64,000 nucleotides of DNA from Ochrobactrum chromiisoli (GTDB taxonomy: Bacteria; Pseudomonadota; Alphaproteobacteria; Rhizobiales; Rhizobiaceae): assembly GCF_026241335.1 (NCBI RefSeq), contig NZ_JAPHAV010000001.1:248001-312000 (forward strand), read 5' to 3'. This document shows positions 1 through 12,269 of this stretch, piece by piece (position 1 is the first letter of the stretch; the number at the start of each line of letters is the position of its first letter). The notes below the pieces were generated by a model. The model worked only from the letters and a program-made list of their open reading frames with translations. It was not told the DNA's origin and did not search any database. The position numbers and the translations under genes were made by a program.

Positions 1-378
1 CTTGGCGCACTGGTTGACCAGTTGCTGACGAAATCTGCACTGGGCAGTCTGGCGCTGGCCCGCAAGTCGGGTGCTGTGGTATCCGGATCGACAAAAGTGG
101 ATCAGGCGATCCGCTCCGGCGCTGCGGCTCTGGTGCTGCACGCGCAGGAAGCCGCCACAGATGGTGTGCGCAAGCTAGATCAGGCGCGACGTGTCGTCGT
201 GCATATGGATGGCCCCGAAATCCCGGCCTTCTCTCTTTTCAAGGGGGAAGAAATGGATTTGGCATTTGGGGGTGGAAATGTGATACATGCAGCCGTGCTC
301 GACACAAAGGCAGCCGCCGGGGTCGTGCAACGATTGCTTTTATTGCATCGCTATCGAGGTGAAAGCCCAGTGAATTGA
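1..378 (+). CDS. YlxR/DUF448-type RNA-binding protein, C-terminal part
   Basis: The reading frame is open from base 1, so the N-terminus (the YlxR/DUF448 domain) lies outside the window. The visible 125 residues resemble the L7Ae-like RNA-binding half of the YlxR-L7Ae fusion proteins common in Alphaproteobacteria: a LARKSGAVVSG motif followed by a run in which a residue pool is tested against 'AIRSGAAALVLHAQEAATDG'. The gene sits directly upstream of infB, the usual nusA-ylxR-infB order, so it probably belongs to that translation/transcription operon. Known family role: RNA binding linked to the translation apparatus or RNase P. The exact function here is inferred. Confidence 0.85.
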   Translation, partial: LGALVDQLLTKSALGSLALARKSGAVVSGSTKVDQAIRSGAAALVLHAQEAATDGVRKLDQARRVVVHMDGPEIPAFSLFKGEEMDLAFGGGNVIHAAVLDTKAAAGVVQRLLLLHRYRGESPVN

Positions 379-426
379 AACGGCGAATTGAAACGGCAGT
401 CCGACACTGCTGTGGTATAAATTAGT

Positions 427-514
427 AGAGCGGTTCTCTTGAATTCCGAGAATATAGGATCCGCTCTGGAGCATGAACCGGATTGTCGGCTTGATTGGCC
501 TAACCGGATTATGC
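427..514. repeat. palindromic intergenic repeat between ylxR and infB
   Basis: Two nested structures are visible. The first pairs AGAGCGG (427-433) with CCGCTCT (461-467), reinforced by TTCTC (434-438) with GAGAA (448-452). The second begins GCAT (471-474), ends ATGC (511-514), and contains the direct repeat AACCGGATT at 476-484 and 502-510. The GAGCG...CGCTCT boundary resembles other repeats in this window near 40.1, 55.4 and 56.7 kb. It occupies most of the gap before infB and may act as an mRNA processing or attenuation structure; that role is inference. Confidence 0.5.
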
Positions 515-611
515 GCTGAGGTGGATGACCGGAGCATTATTCAAAATGATCTGATCGCGTGGGATAATGCTCGGGTAAAGCAGCAGAAGCTGCGAAGGAA
601 ACGGAAACGTA

Positions 612-3554
<2,943 letters not shown>

Positions 3555-3564
3555 TGCTGTTATG

Positions 3565-3598
3565 CCGGGCCGCCCCTTTTATGGGCGGTCCGGTTTTT
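3565..3598 (+). terminator. intrinsic terminator after infB
   Basis: CCGGGCCGCCC (3565-3575) pairs with GGGCGGTCCGG (3583-3593), with one G-U wobble, and is followed by TTTTT. Confidence 0.8.
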
Positions 3599-3746
3599 CA
3601 TAAATCCGTTGCCCGGTTCCGAGGGTCTGACTCCCGTCTGAATTGTGGTAAATTGCGCTTTATAGCGCTTGCCAATTTGTCGTCATGTTATCGGCCGGCC
3701 CCGTGGGGCTGGATTGCGATTCATGGTGTTTATCGAGGATATAGCT

Positions 3747-4199
3747 ATGGCCCGTTCTCCAGACCCCAAAGGCTCGGGTGGCCTTTCCCAGCGCCAGCTC
3801 CGCGTGGGCGAGCAGGTGCGTCATGCATTGGCGCAGGTTCTTCAGCGCGGAGAAATCCGTGATGATCTGATTGAGCGCACGGTTATTTCGGTGTCGGAAG
3901 TCCGTATGTCGCCGGATCTGAAAATTGCGACCTGTTTCATCACGCCGCTCGGCAGCACCGATGTTCAGGCCGTCATCAAGGCATTGGCCGCAAATGCGAA
4001 ATTCATTCGTGGACGTGTGGCTCCAAGCCTAAATCAGATGAAATATATGCCGGAATTCCGCTTCCGGGCCGATACCAGCTTCGACAATTTTTCCAAGATT
4101 GATGCGCTTCTGCGTTCGCCGGAAGTGGCGCGTGATCTGGCACGTGACAATGATGATGACGGTGAAGCAGATGACGCTTCGCGCAATGGAGACGCATAA
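3747..4199 (+). CDS. rbfA: ribosome-binding factor A
   Basis: RbfA assists late 16S rRNA processing and 30S maturation. The 150-residue protein has the KH-like RbfA core, with segments such as [28 protein letters not shown] and [19 protein letters not shown]. The ATG at 3747 is chosen because GAGGAT lies just upstream and homologues begin [11 protein letters not shown]. Upstream in-frame starts (3669, 3723) would add a non-conserved extension. The acidic C-terminus (DDDGEAD) is typical. The truB gene begins 3 bases after the stop, so the two are co-transcribed. Confidence 0.95.
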   Translation: MARSPDPKGSGGLSQRQLRVGEQVRHALAQVLQRGEIRDDLIERTVISVSEVRMSPDLKIATCFITPLGSTDVQAVIKALAANAKFIRGRVAPSLNQMKYMPEFRFRADTSFDNFSKIDALLRSPEVARDLARDNDDDGEADDASRNGDA

Positions 4200-4202
4200 A
4201 GC

Positions 4203-5192
4203 ATGGCAAGACGGGGCAAGAAAAAAGGCCGTCCGGTTTCTGGCTGGGTTATTTTTGACAAGCCAAAGGGCATGGGATCGACAGAGGCGGTCTCGAAGAT
4301 CAAGTGGCTGTTCAACGCTGAAAAAGCCGGTCATGCAGGCACGCTTGATCCGCTGGCATCCGGCATGCTGCCGATTGCGCTGGGCGAAGCAACCAAGACC
4401 GTGCCTTACGTCATGGATGGAACCAAGGTCTATCGTTTCACGGTGAGCTGGGGTGAAGAGCGCTCGACCGACGATCTGGAAGGCGTTGCCACTAAAAATT
4501 CAGACAATCGCCCGTCACGTGCAGATGTCGAGGCTTTGTTGCCCAATTATACCGGCGTCATTTCACAGATTCCGCCACAGTTCTCAGCCATCAAGATTGC
4601 AGGCGAGCGCGCCTATGATCTGGCGCGTGAAGGCGAAACGGTGGAGATTCCGGCCCGTGAAGTCGAAATTGACCGTCTTGAGATTGTCGAATTCCCGGAC
4701 GAGAACCGTACCGAATTTGAAGTCGAATGCTCCAAGGGCACCTATGTGCGATCACTCGCACGCGATATGGGGCGCGATCTTGGCTGCTTTGGCCATATTT
4801 CGGACCTGCGCCGCATTGAAGTCGCGCCTTTCACCGATGAGGATATGGTAACGCTGGCCGAGCTTGAAGAAGCATGGCCGCCATTGCCGCCCAAGAAGGA
4901 AGAGGGCGAGGCAGAGGCTGAGGTTATCGAGCAGCCAGCGCCGCGCCGCGATTTTTCGGCACTTGATGCGCTGATCATCGATACAGGCGCAGCCCTTGAT
5001 TGCCTGCCGCAGGTGGCTCTGTCTGATGATCAGGCACAGCGCGTGCGCCTTGGGAACCCGGTCATCATCCGGGGCCGTGATGCGCCACTGGAAGCGGATG
5101 AGGCTTGCGTAACATCACATGGCAAGTTGCTTGCCATTGGCTATATTGAGCATGGTCAGTTCAAGCCCAAGCGTGTGTTCACCGCAGCATAA
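4203..5192 (+). CDS. truB: tRNA pseudouridine-55 synthase
   Basis: TruB makes the universal pseudouridine in the T-loop of tRNAs. The protein has 329 residues. The family motif [13 protein letters not shown] (about residues 44-56) contains the catalytic Asp, and the second conserved block is [18 protein letters not shown] Glu-rich linker ([11 protein letters not shown]) precedes the C-terminal PUA-like part. It follows rbfA by 3 bases, the standard infB-rbfA-truB arrangement, and ends before a strong hairpin. Confidence 0.97.
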   Translation: MARRGKKKGRPVSGWVIFDKPKGMGSTEAVSKIKWLFNAEKAGHAGTLDPLASGMLPIALGEATKTVPYVMDGTKVYRFTVSWGEERSTDDLEGVATKNSDNRPSRADVEALLPNYTGVISQIPPQFSAIKIAGERAYDLAREGETVEIPAREVEIDRLEIVEFPDENRTEFEVECSKGTYVRSLARDMGRDLGCFGHISDLRRIEVAPFTDEDMVTLAELEEAWPPLPPKKEEGEAEAEVIEQPAPRRDFSALDALIIDTGAALDCLPQVALSDDQAQRVRLGNPVIIRGRDAPLEADEACVTSHGKLLAIGYIEHGQFKPKRVFTAA

Positions 5193-5220
5193 CCGAACCA
5201 GTGGTTTCTATAGAGTTTCA

Positions 5221-5261
5221 GCGCGCCGTGACCCCGATGGTTTCACGGCGCGCTTTGTTTT
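5221..5261 (+). terminator. terminator after truB
   Basis: GCGCGCCGTGA (5221-5231) is perfectly complementary to TCACGGCGCGC (5243-5253), and TTTGTTTT follows on the plus strand. It lies between convergent genes and overlaps the end of the minus-strand gene at 5261. Confidence 0.85.
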
Positions 5262-5605
5262 CAGGCGGCTTGAAACTGATCAAAGGCGCGAATGGCGTCG
5301 GCGGCATACATAAGGGCCGGGCCACCGCCCATATAGACGCACATCGCCATAACCTCGGCCACTTCCTGCCGGGTTGCGCCAAGATTGTGAAGCGCCTTTG
5401 CGTGAAAGCCGATGCAACCATCGCAACGCTGCGTCACACCGATTGCAAGCGCAATCAGTTCTTTCGTTTTCTGATCCAGTTCACCGGATGCGCCCGCACT
5501 TTTTGCAAGCGCATGGAACGCCTGCATGGTTTCGGGCACCATTTTGCGCAGCTCGCCGCTATATTGCGATATGTCCTTGGTGATGTCCTGATAGTTCTTG
5601 GTCAC
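5261..5605 (-). CDS. carboxymuconolactone decarboxylase/AhpD-like protein
   Basis: Small 114-residue alkylhydroperoxidase-like protein. It carries the AhpD core ELIALAIGVTQRCDGCIGFH, with the redox pair CxxC and the His four residues on. In AhpD these form the peroxidase/disulfide-reductase site, so a thiol redox role is more likely than ring decarboxylation. No signal peptide is visible, which suggests a cytosolic protein. It is divergent from an ArsR-family regulator across a 76-base gap containing a perfect inverted repeat, so it is probably that regulator's target. The substrate is unknown. Confidence 0.85.
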   Translation of the reverse strand: MTKNYQDITKDISQYSGELRKMVPETMQAFHALAKSAGASGELDQKTKELIALAIGVTQRCDGCIGFHAKALHNLGATRQEVAEVMAMCVYMGGGPALMYAADAIRAFDQFQAA

Positions 5606-5636
5606 GGTTTTGCCCTTTTGTCTTGCGTTTCAATTC

Positions 5637-5662
5637 ATATTTTTATAATATCACAAAAATAT
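5637..5662. promoter_or_regulatory. candidate ArsR-family operator in divergent promoter
   Basis: ATATTTTT (5637-5644) is a perfect inverted repeat of AAAAATAT (5655-5662), spaced by 10 AT-rich bases. It sits between the AhpD-like gene and the ArsR gene. AT-rich dyads of this size are typical ArsR/SmtB-family operators; binding itself is inferred. Confidence 0.6.
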
Positions 5663-5681
5663 AAATCGTAAAGAGGCAACA

Positions 5682-5990
5682 GTGTCCATCAATCAAGAAA
5701 TGCCGGCTCGGGCAGATATCGTGTCCAATTTTCTAAAAGGACTGGCCAATCCGCATCGGCTTCTCATTCTGTGCGAGCTGGTGAATGGCGAAAAAAGCGT
5801 GACCGATCTCATCAACGCAACAGGCATTGCACAGACGTCAATGTCCCAGCATCTTAACAAGCTCAAGGAGGAAGGCATTCTCAGCTATCGCCGGGAACAC
5901 AGATTGCTTTTCTACAAGATTGAACATCCGGCTGTGATGGAAGTCATGGCTGTGCTTTATGCCCATTTTTGCCCAAAAGACCCATTATGA
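5682..5990 (+). CDS. ArsR-family transcriptional regulator, two-Cys (BigR/SqrR-like)
   Basis: 102-residue winged-helix protein: LANPHRLLILCELVNG (helix with Cys31), recognition helix QTSMSQHLNKLKEEGIL, wing RREHRLLFYKI, and C-terminal helix ending AHFCPKDPL (Cys97). It has no arsenic or metal CVC motif. The two cysteines are 66 residues apart and lie at the same structural positions as in BigR, YgaV and SqrR, the persulfide-sensing repressors, so sulfide or persulfide sensing is a reasonable inference. The start is GTG, with AAGAGG 5 bases upstream. It is divergent from the AhpD-like gene. Confidence 0.85.
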   Translation: MSINQEMPARADIVSNFLKGLANPHRLLILCELVNGEKSVTDLINATGIAQTSMSQHLNKLKEEGILSYRREHRLLFYKIEHPAVMEVMAVLYAHFCPKDPL

Positions 5991-6168
5991 TGAATTGGCC
6001 AATAGGTTTCGCCGTTGCAGACGTTAGATGACTGACCTCTTTCAATTCGAGCGGATTTGCTTTATAGGCACAGCGAGCAATGGGATATGCCTGCTGCTTT
6101 CATGGCCCGCGCTGGACGACATCCCGGCCTGGGCGTCTGTTTTTCCTCTCATCAAGAAAGGGTGTACG

Positions 6169-6438
6169 ATGTCGATTACTGCTGAGCGCAAACAAGCACT
6201 TATCAAGGAATACGCCACCAAGGAAGGCGATACCGGTTCTCCTGAAGTACAGGTTGCCGTTCTTTCCGAGCGTATTGCCAACCTCACCGAACACTTCAAG
6301 GGCCACAAGAATGACAATCATTCGCGTCGCGGCCTTCTGAAGCTGGTTTCGCAGCGTCGCCGTCTTCTTGACTATGTCAAGGGCATCGACCAGTCGCGTT
6401 ATCAGGCGCTGATTACCCGTCTGGGCCTGCGCCGCTAA
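6169..6438 (+). CDS. rpsO: 30S ribosomal protein S15
   Basis: 89 residues, the exact family length, beginning [30 protein letters not shown] and ending [10 protein letters not shown]15 binds the central domain of 16S rRNA early in 30S assembly. The ATG at 6169 has AAAGGG upstream; an in-frame start at 6028 would add an unconserved extension covering the leader. A terminator separates it from pnp, as in many bacteria where rpsO and pnp are adjacent. Confidence 0.98.
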   Translation: MSITAERKQALIKEYATKEGDTGSPEVQVAVLSERIANLTEHFKGHKNDNHSRRGLLKLVSQRRRLLDYVKGIDQSRYQALITRLGLRR

Positions 6439-6447
6439 CGGTAAATC

Positions 6448-6480
6448 GGGCGACGTCTCAAAACGTCGCCCGTTTGTTTT
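6448..6480 (+). terminator. terminator after rpsO
   Basis: GGGCGACGT (6448-6456) pairs with ACGTCGCCC (6463-6471), followed by GTTTGTTTT. Confidence 0.85.
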
Positions 6481-6484
6481 ACGA

Positions 6485-6726
6485 GCGCATCTTGCAAGAT
6501 GCGCGCAGACTTACCGACTGTATTCCAAGGACGAGCGGATAGCCGCTATCCTGAAAGAGAATGCGTTTAAAGGGCAAAAGCCCATCTGGCATGAGACGGT
6601 GCACCGGGTGCATTCCGTCATGCCAACCGAGCCATAAGGCTCATGACCTGGACCAGTCATGGGGCAGGATTGCAGGTGGTTCGTGCAAGAGAATATTCCG
6701 GGTTGAATATTCTGGTCATAACGAAC
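6485..6726 (+). promoter_or_regulatory. hairpin-rich pnp leader
   Basis: The 330-base gap between the rpsO terminator and pnp has no gene but several strong stems. They are a perfect 20-base palindrome at 6485-6504; a long hairpin at 6588-6624 (GGCATGA/TCATGCC, ACGG/CCGT, TGCAC/GTGCA); GAGCC/GGCTC at 6629-6642; and a bulged hairpin at 6679-6726 (GTTCGT/ACGAAC enclosing AGAATATTC/GAATATTCT). In enterobacteria the pnp leader hairpin is cut by RNase III and degraded by PNPase for autoregulation. These stems suggest a comparable control, but the sequence is not known to be homologous. Confidence 0.55.
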
Positions 6727-6811
6727 TTCCCGTTGTCTTGCCCGTGGCGTGTCCGCCAACCCGGATGATGTCCCAGCGCTTTTGCGCGGCGTCTCCATAT
6801 AAGGACGAGAT

Positions 6812-8953
6812 ATGTTCAATACACATAAAGTAGAAATCGAATGGGGCGGTCGTCCGCTTACACTCGAAACCGGTAAGATCGCCCGTCAGGCTGACGGTGC
6901 CGTTCTTGCAACCTACGGCGAAACCGTTGTTCTGGCGACTGTCGTTTCTGCCAAGGAACCAAAGCCGGGTCAGGATTTCTTCCCGCTGACCGTAAACTAT
7001 CAGGAAAAGACCTACGCAGCTGGCAAGATTCCTGGTGGATATTTCAAGCGTGAAGGCCGTCCAAGCGAAAACGAAACGCTTGTTTCGCGTCTGATTGACC
7101 GTCCGATCCGCCCACTGTTCGTTGATGGCTACAAGAACGATACACAGGTTGTTCTCACCGTCATTCAGCATGACCTTGAAAACAATCCGGACATTCTGTC
7201 GATGGTTGCAGCATCGGCTGCACTGACCCTTTCCGGCGTTCCTTTCATGGGCCCGATCGGTGGCGCGCGCGTCGGTTACATCAACGGCGAATATGTGCTG
7301 AACCCGAATATCGACGAAATGCCGGAATCGAAGCTTGATCTGGTTGTTGCCGGTACTGCTGATGCCGTTCTGATGGTGGAATCGGAAGCACAGGAACTCT
7401 CCGAAGATGTCATGCTCGGCGCTGTTGTTTTCGGACAGCAGGGCTTCCGTCCCGTCATCGATGCGATCATCAAGCTTGCTGAAGTTGCAGCCAAAGAACC
7501 ACGTGACTTCCAGCCGGAAGACCTGTCGGACCTTGAAGCCAAGATGCTCGCAGTTGTTGAAAACGATCTGCGCGATGCTTACAAGATCACCGAAAAGCAG
7601 GCGCGTTATCTGGCTGTTGACGCTGCCAAGGCCAAGGCGAAAGATCACTTCTTCCCCGAAGGCGTTGAAGAACCGGAATTCTCGACTGAACAATTCGCTA
7701 CTGTTTTCAAGCATCTTCAGGCGAAGATCGTTCGCTGGAACATTCTGGATACCGGCAGCCGTATTGATGGTCGTGATCTTTCGACCGTTCGTTCGATTGT
7801 TTCGGAAGTTGGCCTTCTGCCACGCACCCACGGCTCGGCGCTGTTCACCCGCGGTGAAACACAGGCCATCGTTGTTGCCACGCTTGGCACCGGCGAAGAT
7901 GAGCAGATGATTGACGCACTGACGGGGACCTACAAGGAATCCTTCATGCTGCATTACAACTTCCCGCCATATTCGGTCGGTGAAACAGGCCGTATGGGTT
8001 CGCCAGGCCGTCGTGAAATCGGTCATGGCAAGCTCGCATGGCGCGCAATCCACCCAATGCTGCCAGCTGCTGAACAGTTCCCATACACGATCCGCGCTGT
8101 TTCCGAGATTACCGAATCCAACGGTTCGTCATCGATGGCTACCGTTTGCGGCACCTCGCTGGCGCTGATGGATGCAGGCGTTCCAATCATCCGTCCGGTC
8201 GCTGGTATTGCGATGGGCTTGATCAAGGAAGGCGAACGCTTCGCTGTTCTCTCCGATATTCTCGGTGATGAAGATCACCTCGGCGACATGGATTTCAAGG
8301 TTGCCGGTACGGAAAACGGCATCACTGCTCTTCAGATGGACATCAAGATCGACGGTATCACCGAAGAGATCATGAAGGTTGCTCTGGAACAGGCAAAGGG
8401 CGGTCGCGTTCACATTCTGGGTGAAATGAGCAAGGCTCTTTCCACCTCGCGTGAAGAACTCGGTGAGTTTGCTCCGCGCATCGAAGTGATGAACATTCCA
8501 ACCGACAAGATCCGTGATGTTATCGGCTCGGGCGGCAAGGTCATTCGCGAAATCGTCGAAAAGACAGGCGCGAAGATCAACATCGAAGACGATGGTACGG
8601 TCAAGATTGCTTCGTCCAACGGCAAGGAAATCGAAGCCGCCAAGAAGTGGATTCATTCGATTGTTGCAGAACCGGAAGTCGGCGAAATCTACGAAGGTAC
8701 GGTGGTTAAGGCCGCTGACTTCGGCGCTTTCGTGAACTTCTTCGGTCCACGCGATGGTCTGGTTCACATTTCGCAGCTGGCTGCTGACCGCGTTGCCAAG
8801 ACCACGGATGTGGTCAAGGAAGGCCAGAAAGTCTGGGTCAAGCTCATGGGCTTTGACGAGCGTGGCAAGGTTCGCCTGTCGATGAAGGTTGTCGATCAGG
8901 AAACCGGCAAGGAAATCGTTGCTGAAAAGAAGGCAGAAGCCGACGCTGAATAA
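6812..8953 (+). CDS. pnp: polyribonucleotide nucleotidyltransferase (PNPase)
   Basis: 3'-5' phosphorolytic exoribonuclease and component of RNA turnover. The 713 residues comprise two RNase PH domains separated by the helical PNPase domain, with catalytic-core blocks FTRGETQA and [19 protein letters not shown] domain with [20 protein letters not shown] (about 570) and a C-terminal S1 domain with [19 protein letters not shown] (about 630) follow. Its length matches the family. The ATG at 6812 follows AAGGACGAG. A long structured leader lies upstream and a terminator downstream. Confidence 0.98.
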   Translation: MFNTHKVEIEWGGRPLTLETGKIARQADGAVLATYGETVVLATVVSAKEPKPGQDFFPLTVNYQEKTYAAGKIPGGYFKREGRPSENETLVSRLIDRPIRPLFVDGYKNDTQVVLTVIQHDLENNPDILSMVAASAALTLSGVPFMGPIGGARVGYINGEYVLNPNIDEMPESKLDLVVAGTADAVLMVESEAQELSEDVMLGAVVFGQQGFRPVIDAIIKLAEVAAKEPRDFQPEDLSDLEAKMLAVVENDLRDAYKITEKQARYLAVDAAKAKAKDHFFPEGVEEPEFSTEQFATVFKHLQAKIVRWNILDTGSRIDGRDLSTVRSIVSEVGLLPRTHGSALFTRGETQAIVVATLGTGEDEQMIDALTGTYKESFMLHYNFPPYSVGETGRMGSPGRREIGHGKLAWRAIHPMLPAAEQFPYTIRAVSEITESNGSSSMATVCGTSLALMDAGVPIIRPVAGIAMGLIKEGERFAVLSDILGDEDHLGDMDFKVAGTENGITALQMDIKIDGITEEIMKVALEQAKGGRVHILGEMSKALSTSREELGEFAPRIEVMNIPTDKIRDVIGSGGKVIREIVEKTGAKINIEDDGTVKIASSNGKEIEAAKKWIHSIVAEPEVGEIYEGTVVKAADFGAFVNFFGPRDGLVHISQLAADRVAKTTDVVKEGQKVWVKLMGFDERGKVRLSMKVVDQETGKEIVAEKKAEADAE

Positions 8954-8982
8954 GCGCTGCAGTCTGCAATCAATTGAGAAAG

Positions 8983-9017
8983 AGCGCGTCCCAGGGCATT
9001 TGGGGCGCGCTTTTTTG
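8983..9017 (+). terminator. terminator after pnp
   Basis: AGCGCGTCCC (8983-8992) pairs with GGGGCGCGCT (9002-9011), with one G-U pair, followed by a T run. Confidence 0.8.
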
Positions 9018-9052
9018 TTGCGCGCAGAACAATTGAACGGCATGGGTGAAGC

Positions 9053-10075
9053 ATGATGACACCAGCACAAAAAACACTGTTTCTGCCGTTCGAGCAGGAT
9101 ATTCTGGATATTCCTGAAGAGGGCCAGTCCTTCCTCGCCTGTGGAATTTCTGCGGACCGGTCGCTTGAGGACGAATGGAAGCAGGCGCTGACCTGCCTGC
9201 AACCATGGCGCCCGGATTTTCTGGCGCTGAAAAAGGAAGGCTTTCAGGTTGAGCCGAGGTTGCCCGACAGTGCGCGTTTTTCCGGCGGGCTACTTCTGCT
9301 CGGAAAACATCGCGGGCGCAATGAGGCGTGGTTTGCGGAGCTTTTGACGCGTGTTGAGCCGGGTGGCTGGATCGTTGTCTGTGGCGACAAGAAACTGGGC
9401 GTTGACAGTTTCCGCAAATGGGTCGGCAATATTGCGCAAATCAGCGACCGCCTGTCCAAGAACCATGCCGTGGCATTCTGGTTGCAGCGTCCGGCCGATC
9501 TCGATGATGACTTCATCCATGCGTTGAAACCGCTGGCAGCTGATATTGACGAAGTGTTCCGCACCGAACCCGGCATGTTCTCACATGGCGCCATCGACAA
9601 GGGTTCAGCGCTGCTCGTTCCCCATATGGAAAAGATCGTGTTCGGCCATGTTGCGGATTTGGGTGCTGGCTGGGGCTATCTTGCAGCACAAAGCTTGAAA
9701 CATGTTGATCGCCTCAAGAGCATCGATCTCTTCGAGGCTGATTACGAGGCACTGGAAGCCGCTCGCGGCAATCTGCAGCGTCTCAGTCCGTCTGTGCCGA
9801 TTGCGTTCAACTGGTTTGACGTGACGAGTGAAAAGCTGACGGGCATTTATGACACCGTCATCATGAACCCGCCCTTTCACGAAGGACGGGCGACCGACAT
9901 GTCGCTTGGTCAGACGTTTATTGCTGCGGCTGCCTCACGGCTCAAGGTTGGCGGACGCTTGCTGATGGTTGCAAACCGCCAGTTGCCCTATGAGGCGACA
10001 CTCAAGAGCGTGTTCAAGAATGTGAGTGTGCTTGAAGAGGCAAATGGCTTCAAAATCTTTGATGCAAAAAAGTAA
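9053..10075 (+). CDS. class I SAM-dependent methyltransferase (RsmC/RlmG-like)
   Basis: 340 residues. The C-terminal half has the SAM-binding motif VADLGAGWGYLAAQ (about 202) and NPPFHEG (about 272). NPPF is the signature of N2-guanine and N6-adenine methyltransferases. The N-terminal half is a degenerate methylase-like domain, matching the two-domain plan of RsmC, which methylates G1207 of 16S rRNA. Assignment to RsmC rather than RlmG is not secure. It is a single gene between two terminators, convergent with fabI. Confidence 0.8.
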   Translation: MMTPAQKTLFLPFEQDILDIPEEGQSFLACGISADRSLEDEWKQALTCLQPWRPDFLALKKEGFQVEPRLPDSARFSGGLLLLGKHRGRNEAWFAELLTRVEPGGWIVVCGDKKLGVDSFRKWVGNIAQISDRLSKNHAVAFWLQRPADLDDDFIHALKPLAADIDEVFRTEPGMFSHGAIDKGSALLVPHMEKIVFGHVADLGAGWGYLAAQSLKHVDRLKSIDLFEADYEALEAARGNLQRLSPSVPIAFNWFDVTSEKLTGIYDTVIMNPPFHEGRATDMSLGQTFIAAAASRLKVGGRLLMVANRQLPYEATLKSVFKNVSVLEEANGFKIFDAKK

Positions 10076-10080
10076 TTAAA

Positions 10081-10109
10081 AAAGCCACCCTCGCAGGTGG
10101 CTTTTTTGT
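10081..10109. terminator. bidirectional terminator between methylase and fabI
   Basis: AAGCCACC and GGTGGCTT are inverted copies around CTCGCA, with an A run before and a T run after, so it can stop both convergent transcripts. Confidence 0.85.
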
Positions 10110-10124
10110 TGGTGAAAACAAAGC

Positions 10125-10943
10125 TTATTCGCCGCGTTCGGCATCTGAGCTTTTGAGTTCTTCCAGGGTGGGCATCGAAACGATGTTATAGCCCGAATCC
10201 ACATAATGGATTTCGCCGGTCACACCGCTCGAAAGATCCGACAGCAGATAAACAGCCGATTTGCCGACGTCGTCGATATCGACGGTGCGACGCAGTGGCG
10301 AATTGCGGCGCTGATAGCTGAAGATTGCGCGTGCATCGCCAATGCCGGCACCAGCCAGCGTGCGCACAGGACCGGCTGAGATCGCGTTCACACGAATGCC
10401 CTGCGGGCCGTAATCGGCAGCCAGATAACGAACCATCGCTTCAAGGGCTGCTTTTGCGACGCCCATGACGTTGTAGTTCGGGATCGTGCGAGTCGAACCG
10501 CCATAGGTCAGCGTCAGGATCGAGCCGCCGTCCTTCATAAGCTTTTCTGCACGCTGTGCCATTTCGGTGAAGGAGTAGGCGGAAATCACCATGGTGCGAC
10601 TGAAATTATCACGTGTGGTGACGTCTGCGTAACGTCCCTTCAGCTCCGTTTTATCCGAGAAGCCGATGGCATGAACGATGAAATCGAGCTTACCCCATTT
10701 CTTCTCGATTTCAGCAAAAACAGCGTCAACTGAAGCGATATCTTCAACATCACAAGGCAGAACCATATCCGAACCGACTTGTTCGGCCAGCGGCTTTACG
10801 CGTTTACCGAGCGCATCACCCTGATAGGTGAATGCCAGTTCGGCGCCCTGTGCTGCAAGCTGCCTAGAAATTCCCCATGCGAGTGAATGATTATTCGCGA
10901 CCCCCATAATGAGGCCGCGTTTACCTTGCATCAAGCCTTCCAT
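10125..10943 (-). CDS. fabI: enoyl-[acyl-carrier-protein] reductase (NADH), FabI
   Basis: It reduces trans-2-enoyl-ACP in the last step of each fatty acid elongation cycle. The 272-residue short-chain dehydrogenase fold has the FabI-type nucleotide site GVANNHSLAWGI and the catalytic pair Tyr-x6-Lys in NYNVMGVAKAALEAMV. AISAGPVRTLAGAGI forms the substrate loop. The start at 10943 has GAGAGGG upstream on the minus strand; an internal Met four codons on is the alternative. It lies 14 bases after fabB and is the last gene of fabA-fabB-fabI. Confidence 0.96.
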   Translation of the reverse strand: MEGLMQGKRGLIMGVANNHSLAWGISRQLAAQGAELAFTYQGDALGKRVKPLAEQVGSDMVLPCDVEDIASVDAVFAEIEKKWGKLDFIVHAIGFSDKTELKGRYADVTTRDNFSRTMVISAYSFTEMAQRAEKLMKDGGSILTLTYGGSTRTIPNYNVMGVAKAALEAMVRYLAADYGPQGIRVNAISAGPVRTLAGAGIGDARAIFSYQRRNSPLRRTVDIDDVGKSAVYLLSDLSSGVTGEIHYVDSGYNIVSMPTLEELKSSDAERGE

Positions 10944-10957
10944 ATTTTCCCTCTCTC

Positions 10958-12181
10958 TCAGCTCTCGTAACGCTGGAAAACCAGCGTCGCATTGGTGCCG
11001 CCAAACCCGAAGGAGTTGGAAAGCACGGTGTTGAGCTGAGCATTATCAATACGCTTGCGGACGATAGGCATGTCCGCGAAGGCAGGATCCAGTTCTTCGA
11101 TGTGAGCGCTTTCGCAGATGAAGTTGTTCTTCATCATCAAAAGCGAGTAAATTGCTTCCTGCACGCCCGTTGCACCCAGCGAATGGCCGGTCAGCGACTT
11201 TGTGGCGGCAATGGGTGGGCAGGCATCGCCCGATCCGAAAATCTGGCGAATGGCGTCGATTTCCGGTGCATCGCCAGCAGGTGTCGAAGTGGCGTGCGGA
11301 TTGATGTAGTCAATCTTGCCCTTGACGGTTGAAAGCGCCATTTTCATGCAGCGAATGGCACCTTCGCCCGAAGGCGCAACCATGTCGTAGCCGTCAGATG
11401 TCGCACCATAGCCGACGATTTCGCCGTAAATTTTGGCGCCACGCGCAAGGGCTGTTTCAAGGTCTTCCAGCACGAGAACGCCAGCACCACCTGCAATCAC
11501 AAAACCATCGCGGTTCTTGTCATAGGCGCGCGAAGCAGTTGACGGCGTGTCATTATATTTTGACGACATGGCACCCATGGCATCAAACAGCACCGAAAGG
11601 GTCCAGTCGAGGTCTTCACAGCCACCCGCGAAAACGCGGTCCTGCTTGCCATACTGAATCATTTCATAGGCATTGCCGATGCAATGATTCGATGTCGCAC
11701 AAGCCGAAGAGATCGAATAATTCACGCCCTTGATCTTGAAGAAGGTCGCGAGCGTTGCCGATGCGGTCGAGCTCATGGCTTTCGGCACGGCAAAAGGGCC
11801 AACGCGTTTGGGGCCTTTTTCACGGGTGATGTCGGCACTGTCGACAATCGTGCGTGTCGAAGGACCGCCGGAACCCATGATGATGCCTGTGCGGTCGTTG
11901 GAGACTTCCTCTTGCGAAAGTCCGGCATCGGCAATCGCCTGATCCATGGCGATGTGGTTCCAGGCCGTACCACGGCCATGGAAACGCATGGCGCGGCGGT
12001 CTACAAGCGCCTCGACATCGATCTTCGGGGTACCGTGTACCTGACAACGGAATCCGAGTTCGGCATATTCTTCAGCACGGGAAATGCCGGATTTGGCCTC
12101 ACGCAGAGAGGTTGTAACCTCTTCGGTGTTATTTCCAATTGAGGATACAATCCCCATACCCGTTACGACCACACGCCGCAT
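10958..12181 (-). CDS. fabB: beta-ketoacyl-ACP synthase I
   Basis: Condensing enzyme that elongates unsaturated acyl-ACP after FabA isomerisation. The 407 residues have the KAS I/II triad: Cys in [12 protein letters not shown], His in [15 protein letters not shown] and His in [13 protein letters not shown], plus the C-terminal [14 protein letters not shown] loop. It is paired with fabA 146 bases upstream, which supports FabB rather than FabF. The gap between them contains two hairpins. The start at 12181 has the usual [10 protein letters not shown]. Confidence 0.96.
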   Translation of the reverse strand: MRRVVVTGMGIVSSIGNNTEEVTTSLREAKSGISRAEEYAELGFRCQVHGTPKIDVEALVDRRAMRFHGRGTAWNHIAMDQAIADAGLSQEEVSNDRTGIIMGSGGPSTRTIVDSADITREKGPKRVGPFAVPKAMSSTASATLATFFKIKGVNYSISSACATSNHCIGNAYEMIQYGKQDRVFAGGCEDLDWTLSVLFDAMGAMSSKYNDTPSTASRAYDKNRDGFVIAGGAGVLVLEDLETALARGAKIYGEIVGYGATSDGYDMVAPSGEGAIRCMKMALSTVKGKIDYINPHATSTPAGDAPEIDAIRQIFGSGDACPPIAATKSLTGHSLGATGVQEAIYSLLMMKNNFICESAHIEELDPAFADMPIVRKRIDNAQLNTVLSNSFGFGGTNATLVFQRYES

Positions 12182-12209
12182 CGCGTTCTCCTTTGCACCT
12201 GTTTCGTGT

Positions 12210-12230
12210 GATCAGCCGGCGAGGCTGATC
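12210..12230. promoter_or_regulatory. hairpin just upstream of fabB
   Basis: GATCAGCC (12210-12217) and GGCTGATC (12223-12230) are a perfect inverted repeat with a 5-base loop, in the fabA-fabB gap about 30 bases before the fabB start. No T run follows on the minus strand, so an mRNA stability or processing element is more likely than a terminator. Confidence 0.45.
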
Positions 12231-12269
12231 TCTTAACGATTAGATAGGTGCGATCTTCGCATGTTTTGA

